Below are positions 60,337 through 64,000 of a stretch of DNA of 64,000 bases, in pieces; positions within the stretch are counted from its first letter, which is position 1, and each line of letters begins with the position of its first letter. A model generated the notes under the pieces. It saw only the letters and a list, made by a program, of their open reading frames with translations, searched no databases and was not told the DNA's origin. The stretch is from Pustulibacterium marinum (GTDB lineage: Bacteria; Bacteroidota; Bacteroidia; Flavobacteriales; Flavobacteriaceae): the NCBI RefSeq assembly GCF_900116665.1, contig NZ_FPBK01000001.1, positions 890,112 through 954,111 of the forward strand, read 5' to 3'. The position numbers were made by a program, and so were the translations under genes.

Positions 60337-60726
60337 ATGAAAAATAAAATAGCAGCAGTTTCTGAATTTCATAAGGCTTTTGGATTGGGAAAAAGTGAGT
60401 CTCCTATTACTGATTTAGGAGAAGCAAAAATCCGTTTACGACACAATTTGATGGCTGAGGAAAATGATGAATATTTAGAAGCAGCTTTGAATGGTGACCT
60501 TGTTGAAGTAGCAGATGCGCTGGGTGATATGCTCTATATTTTGTGTGGAACTATCATAGAACATGGCATGCAGGATAAGATTGAAGAAGTTTTCAATGAA
60601 ATTCAAAGAAGCAATATGAGTAAACTAGGTGAAGATGGGAAACCTATTTATAGAGAAGATGGAAAAGTGATGAAAGGGGCAAATTACTTTAAACCAAATA
60701 TTAAAGATATTCTAGAGAGTAAATAA
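60337..60726 (+). CDS. MazG-like nucleoside triphosphate pyrophosphohydrolase
   Basis: A 129-residue all-helical pyrophosphohydrolase: NKIAAVSEFHKAFGLGKSESP, then the metal-binding EENDEYLEAALNGDLVEVADALGDMLYILCG, the ExxE...ExxD pattern of MazG/HisE-like enzymes, and MSKLGEDGKPIYREDGKVMKG near the C-terminus. It probably hydrolyses non-canonical NTPs or ribosyl-ATP-like compounds. ATG 60337 follows the element TACATTTG with no gap, so the mRNA may be leaderless or use another promoter. Confidence 0.88.
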   Translation: MKNKIAAVSEFHKAFGLGKSESPITDLGEAKIRLRHNLMAEENDEYLEAALNGDLVEVADALGDMLYILCGTIIEHGMQDKIEEVFNEIQRSNMSKLGEDGKPIYREDGKVMKGANYFKPNIKDILESK

Positions 60727-60729
60727 AAA

Positions 60730-60752
60730 AAGCCGTAGAATTTCTACGGCTT
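60730..60752. terminator. Terminator between MazG-like gene and ilvE
   Basis: AAGCCGTAGAA (60730-60740), one base, TTCTACGGCTT (60742-60752). A strong T tract occurs on the minus-strand side, so it chiefly ends ilvE. Confidence 0.75.
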
Positions 60753-60787
60753 CTAACAGTGCTATATATAATATGGTGTAAAACTTT

Positions 60788-61858
60788 TTATTTTACCTCA
60801 TACCTCCATCCAAAAGGATCTTCTGCTGCATTGTATTGAATGTCTAAAATTCCTTTTTTGATTTGAGCAGAATAACAATCTTCTGGTTTCACTAAATCAT
60901 ATGTTTTGTCTTTATAACCAATAGTTCCTATTGGGCTAATTACCGCAGCGGTTCCACTACCAAAACTTTCTTTCAAGCTTCCGTTTTCAGCAGCTTCAAT
61001 TATTTCTTTTACCGTTACTTTTCTAACTTCAACTTCAATACCTAGTTTTTCTGCCATCGCAATAACACTTTTACGAGTAACACCGTCTAAGATACGATCA
61101 CTAGTTGGGCACGTAATTAATTTATCGTTTACACGGAAAAAGATATTCATAGTTCCTGCTTCTTCTAAATATTCATGAGAAGTATCGTCTGTCCAAATTA
61201 CTTGATCAAATCCTTCTTCTTGAACAAGCTTAGTAGGGTAAAATTGTCCTGCGTAATTACCTGCGGCTTTTGCAGCACCAAATCCACCGTTCGCAGCTCT
61301 ACTGTAATAGTCTGCAATTTTTACTCTTACATCTTTAGTATAATATGCTTGAACAGGACAACAAATAATCATGAATTTATATTCAGTTGCAGGAGAAGCC
61401 ATTACGCCAGGTTGTGTGGCAATTACAAATGGTCTAATGTATAGCGCATTTCCAGCTTCTTGTCCGCTTCTAATCCAATCTTTATCGAGTTTTAATAACT
61501 CATTAAGCCCTTCAAAAAAGAAATCTTCCTCAAATTCAGGAATATTTAATCTTTTGGAAGACTTGTTAATTCTTTGAAAGTTTTCTTCAGGTCTGAAAAG
61601 CCAAACTTTTCCTGCTTCGTCTTTGTAAGCTTTCATGCCTTCAAAAACAGCCTGCCCGTAGTGGAATACTTTGGCAGATGGCTCAATAGTGAGCGCTTGG
61701 TAAGGTAAAATTTCAGGAGTTTGCCATTTACCGTCCTTGTAATCGCAAACAAACATGTGGTCTGTAAAAGTTTTTCCAAATACCAGATTGTCAAAATCAA
61801 TCTGTTCTAATTTACTTTTCTCAGCCTTAGAAACTTTAACTATACTTGTGGTTTTCAT
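60788..61858 (-). CDS. ilvE: Branched-chain amino acid aminotransferase
   Basis: PLP fold-type IV transaminase of 356 residues, last step of valine, leucine and isoleucine synthesis and first step of their breakdown. KVFHYGQAVFEGMKAYK, PLP Lys near 195 in FGAAKAAGNYAGQ, YLEEAGTMNIFFRV and ESFGSGTAAVISPIG. The length and motifs fit the eukaryote/Bacteroidota BCAT type. A consensus -7 TAAATTTG lies at 61885-61878. Confidence 0.95.
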   Translation of the reverse strand: MKTTSIVKVSKAEKSKLEQIDFDNLVFGKTFTDHMFVCDYKDGKWQTPEILPYQALTIEPSAKVFHYGQAVFEGMKAYKDEAGKVWLFRPEENFQRINKSSKRLNIPEFEEDFFFEGLNELLKLDKDWIRSGQEAGNALYIRPFVIATQPGVMASPATEYKFMIICCPVQAYYTKDVRVKIADYYSRAANGGFGAAKAAGNYAGQFYPTKLVQEEGFDQVIWTDDTSHEYLEEAGTMNIFFRVNDKLITCPTSDRILDGVTRKSVIAMAEKLGIEVEVRKVTVKEIIEAAENGSLKESFGSGTAAVISPIGTIGYKDKTYDLVKPEDCYSAQIKKGILDIQYNAAEDPFGWRYEVK

Positions 61859-61952
61859 ATAAAATAACTTTAAAGGCCAAATTTAAGCAAATATTGCGTT
61901 TTATATGAGTACTTATTGCGGTAAAATTTATTTACTTTTTGTCTAATACCGT

Positions 61953-61960
61953 TATATTTG
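61953..61960 (+). promoter_or_regulatory. -7 element TATATTTG before the DUF4920 gene
   Basis: Consensus TAnnTTTG about 36 bases before the ATG at 61996; probably serves DUF4920, the haem lipoprotein and mnmD as one transcript. Confidence 0.5.
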
Positions 61961-61995
61961 TAAAATAACTACTACCTAATTTTAAATTTGAAACA

Positions 61996-62478
61996 ATGAA
62001 AAAGCTACTTTACACTTTGGCAGCCACTTTAATTCTTACAGCATGCACAAAAAAAACAAATTATAAATCTTTTGGTGAACAAATTGAAGCAGATGGAGCT
62101 GTAGAGGTTTCTAAGCTAGCTGCTGAATATAAAGATCTAAAACCGGGGGATTCTTTAGAGATAAAATTTGAAGGAACTATAGACGAAGTTTGTCAAAAGA
62201 AAGGTTGTTGGATGACGGTAGATCTTGGTGATAATAAAGAAACTTTTGTGCGCTTTAAGGATTACGGATTTTTTGTTCCGTTAAATGCTGGTAAAAGAGA
62301 AGCTGTGGTAAGTGGTAAAGCTTTTGTTACCGAAACTTCGGTAGATGAATTAAGACATTATGCAAAAGATGCCGGAAAAACAGAAGAAGAAATATCTCAA
62401 ATAACTGAGCCAAAAAAAGAATATGCATTCTTAGCTAATGGTGTTCTAATTGAAGAGAATGAGGTTGTTACAGAATAG
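61996..62478 (+). CDS. DUF4920 domain-containing lipoprotein
   Basis: A 160-residue lipoprotein (lipobox ILTAC, Cys17). The DUF4920 core reads GTIDEVCQKKGCWMTVDLGDNKETFVRFKDYGFFVP, with the CxxxGCWM motif that suggests metal or redox binding, then GKAFVTETSVDELRHYAKDAG. Function unknown. It overlaps the haem lipoprotein gene by 20 bases, so they are probably co-expressed. Confidence 0.9.
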   Translation: MKKLLYTLAATLILTACTKKTNYKSFGEQIEADGAVEVSKLAAEYKDLKPGDSLEIKFEGTIDEVCQKKGCWMTVDLGDNKETFVRFKDYGFFVPLNAGKREAVVSGKAFVTETSVDELRHYAKDAGKTEEEISQITEPKKEYAFLANGVLIEENEVVTE

Positions 62479-62914
62479 ATTTTTAACCAATACTTTTAAA
62501 TTTTTACTATTGATGATTTTAGTTTCTTGTGATCAAAACAAGAAAGATCAAACTAAACAGTCTTCAAATGAAAATTTCCAGATGTACTCCATGTCTGAAA
62601 TGGCCAGATTAATGGAGAACATGGCTCAAGAACATAAGAATGTAAAAACAAAGGTTTTGGCTAATGATAGTCTAGGAAGTATTCCAGATTATTATTATGA
62701 CATTCACTTTGCAACGTTTACAGATGAAAGTGATAACGATGAATTCTTTAAAAAATGGGCAGACTTGTATCTGGCTGCTGAAGAAAATTTGTATAAAAAA
62801 CAGACTGTTGAAGCTTTCGATAATGCCATAAACGTTTGTTTGCAATGCCATCAGCAAAAATGTGGCGGACCAATTCCTAGAATTAAAAAGCTTTTTATAA
62901 ATTCCTATGAATAG
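62459..62914 (+). CDS. Lipoprotein with C-terminal haem c motif (cytochrome c'-like)
   Basis: A 151-residue lipoprotein (lipobox ILVSC near residue 24), mainly helical, with a single haem-binding CLQCH near the C-terminus (NVCLQCHQQKCGGPIPRIKKL). A C-terminal CxxCH on a helical bundle recalls class II cytochromes c'. Start: ATG 62459; a TTG at 62450 is an alternative. It overlaps DUF4920 and mnmD. Confidence 0.78.
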   Translation: MRLLQNRFLTNTFKFLLLMILVSCDQNKKDQTKQSSNENFQMYSMSEMARLMENMAQEHKNVKTKVLANDSLGSIPDYYYDIHFATFTDESDNDEFFKKWADLYLAAEENLYKKQTVEAFDNAINVCLQCHQQKCGGPIPRIKKLFINSYE

Positions 62915-63572
62915 AAAAGTTGTAAAAACAGCAGATGGTTCTACCACCATACATATTGAAGAATGGAATGAAAATTACCATTCCTCACATGGCGCCATTC
63001 AAGAGGCATATCATGTTTTTATAAAGTCAGGACTCAATCTTTTTCCAAACGATAGTACGTTGGGGATTTTAGAAATTGGGTTTGGTACAGGTCTTAACGC
63101 TTTTATCACTTTTTTGGAAGCCGAAAAACGAAATTTACATATAAAGTATCATGGGGTAGAAGCATATCCCGTTCAGCAAGAAGAATTGGACGTGCTTAAT
63201 TATGTAGAACAATTGCAAGCACAAGAAAAGCAGTCTTACTTCAATGTAATGCATGCTGAAGAATGGGAAAAAGAATTTGAAATAGCAGAAAATTTTATAC
63301 TGAAAAAAAGAAAACAATTCTTTTCAGAGATTGAAGATAAAAATTCATTTAATCTCATCTATTTCGATGCTTTTGGAGCCCGTGTGCAACCTGATTTATG
63401 GACGGAAGAGATTTTTCAAAAAATGTATGATGCTTTGGAAACAGGAGGAGTTTTGGTAACGTATGCTGCAAAAGGTAGTGTTCGTAGAGCTATGCTTTCT
63501 GTTGGGTTTTCGGTTGAAAAATTGGCAGGTCCTCCAGGGAAAAGAGAAATGCTTCGAGCTACAAAAAATTAA
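62907..63572 (+). CDS. mnmD: tRNA 5-aminomethyl-2-thiouridine methyltransferase
   Basis: SAM-dependent methyltransferase that finishes the mnm5s2U34 wobble base. 221 residues with the MnmD start KTADGSTTIHIEEWNENYHS, HGAIQEAYHVFIKSGL, SAM motif ILEIGFGTGLNAFI and FDAFGARVQPDLWTEEIFQKM, then the end GPPGKREMLRATK. The MnmC FAD domain is absent; as in many bacteria MnmD stands alone. It overlaps the preceding gene by 8 bases. Confidence 0.94.
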   Translation: MNRKVVKTADGSTTIHIEEWNENYHSSHGAIQEAYHVFIKSGLNLFPNDSTLGILEIGFGTGLNAFITFLEAEKRNLHIKYHGVEAYPVQQEELDVLNYVEQLQAQEKQSYFNVMHAEEWEKEFEIAENFILKKRKQFFSEIEDKNSFNLIYFDAFGARVQPDLWTEEIFQKMYDALETGGVLVTYAAKGSVRRAMLSVGFSVEKLAGPPGKREMLRATKN

Positions 63573-63676
63573 CAAATATTTGTAGTTGAAGGTTTTGTTC
63601 TTCAATTTGTTAACAGCTTTTTGTCCGTAATTGTTAAACCTAATTTAATTAATATACAGTCTTGTAGAAAACCTAG

Positions 63677-63684
63677 TAAATTTG
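63677..63684 (+). promoter_or_regulatory. -7 element TAAATTTG of the epimerase gene
   Basis: Consensus TAnnTTTG 14 bases before the ATG at 63699, so this gene has its own promoter with a very short leader. Confidence 0.5.
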
Positions 63685-63698
63685 AAGAAAAACTACGA

Positions 63699-64000
63699 AT
63701 GAAGATATTAATTACGGGAGCGACAGGATTAATTGGGAAAGAAGTAGTTAAAGCATGCAGGAATAAAAATATAGCTATTAATTATCTTACAACAAGCCGG
63801 GAGAAGATTGAAGATAAAGAAGGAGTAAAGGGGTTTTTCTGGAATCCAAATGCAGGAGTAATTGATAGCAATTGTTTTAGCAATGTAACTACCATCATTC
63901 ACTTAGCGGGCGCTAGTATAGCAAAGCGCTGGACACCATCGTACAAACAAAAAATTGTGGAAAGTAGAACGCTGTCTACAAGTTTACTTTTCAATTCTTT
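63699..64000 (+). CDS. TIGR01777 family NAD-dependent epimerase-like protein (5' part)
   Basis: The first 100 residues of a short-chain dehydrogenase-like protein. NAD-binding GATGLIGKEVVKACRN at about 7-22, WNPNAGVIDSN and HLAGASIAKRWTPSYKQKIVESR, the signature of the TIGR01777 (YfcH/SULA) group. The remaining two thirds lie beyond the window edge. Confidence 0.9.
   Translation, partial: MKILITGATGLIGKEVVKACRNKNIAINYLTTSREKIEDKEGVKGFFWNPNAGVIDSNCFSNVTTIIHLAGASIAKRWTPSYKQKIVESRTLSTSLLFNS

Noticed and set aside
1-64000. tRNA, rRNA, CRISPR, integrase or insertion-sequence genes
   Set aside because: None seen by reading both strands; all sizeable frames are assigned to ordinary genes.

Overview
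The window is AT-rich chromosomal DNA from a marine-type member of the Flavobacteriaceae (Bacteroidota). The signs are secreted proteins with C-terminal type IX secretion (T9SS) sorting domains, TAnnTTTG -7 promoter elements in front of many genes, weak or absent Shine-Dalgarno sequences, a fused CcoN-CcoO cytochrome oxidase subunit, and lineage-typical small families (DUF6048/DUF6452, CCC-motif membrane protein, DUF2752, SatD/DUF3307). I see no rRNA, tRNA, CRISPR array, insertion sequence or prophage. It reads as ordinary core and shell genome, densely packed on both strands. Genes at both edges are cut by the window: purU at the left and a TIGR01777 epimerase at the right.

Layout. 1-4.3 kb: purU (partial), then the fused B12-dependent acyl-CoA mutase icmF. 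4.3-13.9 kb: a complete cbb3 oxidase cluster on the minus strand (ccoI, ccoS, ccoNO, ccoQ, ccoP, ccoG, fixH, SafE-like membrane protein) with a divergent Crp/Fnr regulator. Two nearly identical inverted repeats sit at the same distance from the -7 elements of ccoI and ccoS. 14-18.6 kb: secreted endonuclease I, a LuxR-type response regulator followed by a possible small RNA, a 2-hydroxyacid dehydrogenase and a DUF1287 protein. 18.5-21.6 kb: thiamine salvage operon thiM-thiE-tenA-thiD under a TPP riboswitch with a terminator platform. 21.6-31 kb: HxlR regulator/azoR pair, phosphodiesterase, hemolysin III, ZIP transporter and RNA methyltransferases (rlmL-like, rlmD). 31-41 kb: ornithine aminotransferase, T9SS cargo, Smr protein, cysteine desulfurase, lipoproteins and an M61 peptidase. 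40.6-44.1 kb: a tightly overlapped six-gene operon built around an SPFH membrane protein and a ribbon-helix-helix protein. 44-49 kb: S1/P1 nuclease, DinB, a radical-SAM/DUF4130 DNA-modification pair and a SatD/DUF3307 pair. 49-56.5 kb: T9SS protein, TPR-HTH regulator, PAP2 phosphatase, Lrp regulator and an MFS exporter with an attenuator-like leader. 56.5-64 kb: ammonium uptake operon (P-II, amt, porin), small membrane proteins, a MazG-like hydrolase, ilvE, DUF4920, a C-terminal haem lipoprotein and mnmD.

Functional themes are microaerobic respiration and its Fnr-type control, thiamine salvage, nitrogen uptake and branched-chain amino acid metabolism, RNA modification, and secreted hydrolases. 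The least explained signals are the MFS leader (10-codon upstream ORF plus terminator directly before the start codon), the paired Fnr-like sites, the direct repeats upstream of satD, the possible small RNA near 16.8 kb, and palindromic repeat sequence carried in frame inside icmF. All functions are assigned by reading motifs in the translated sequence; no database search was possible.
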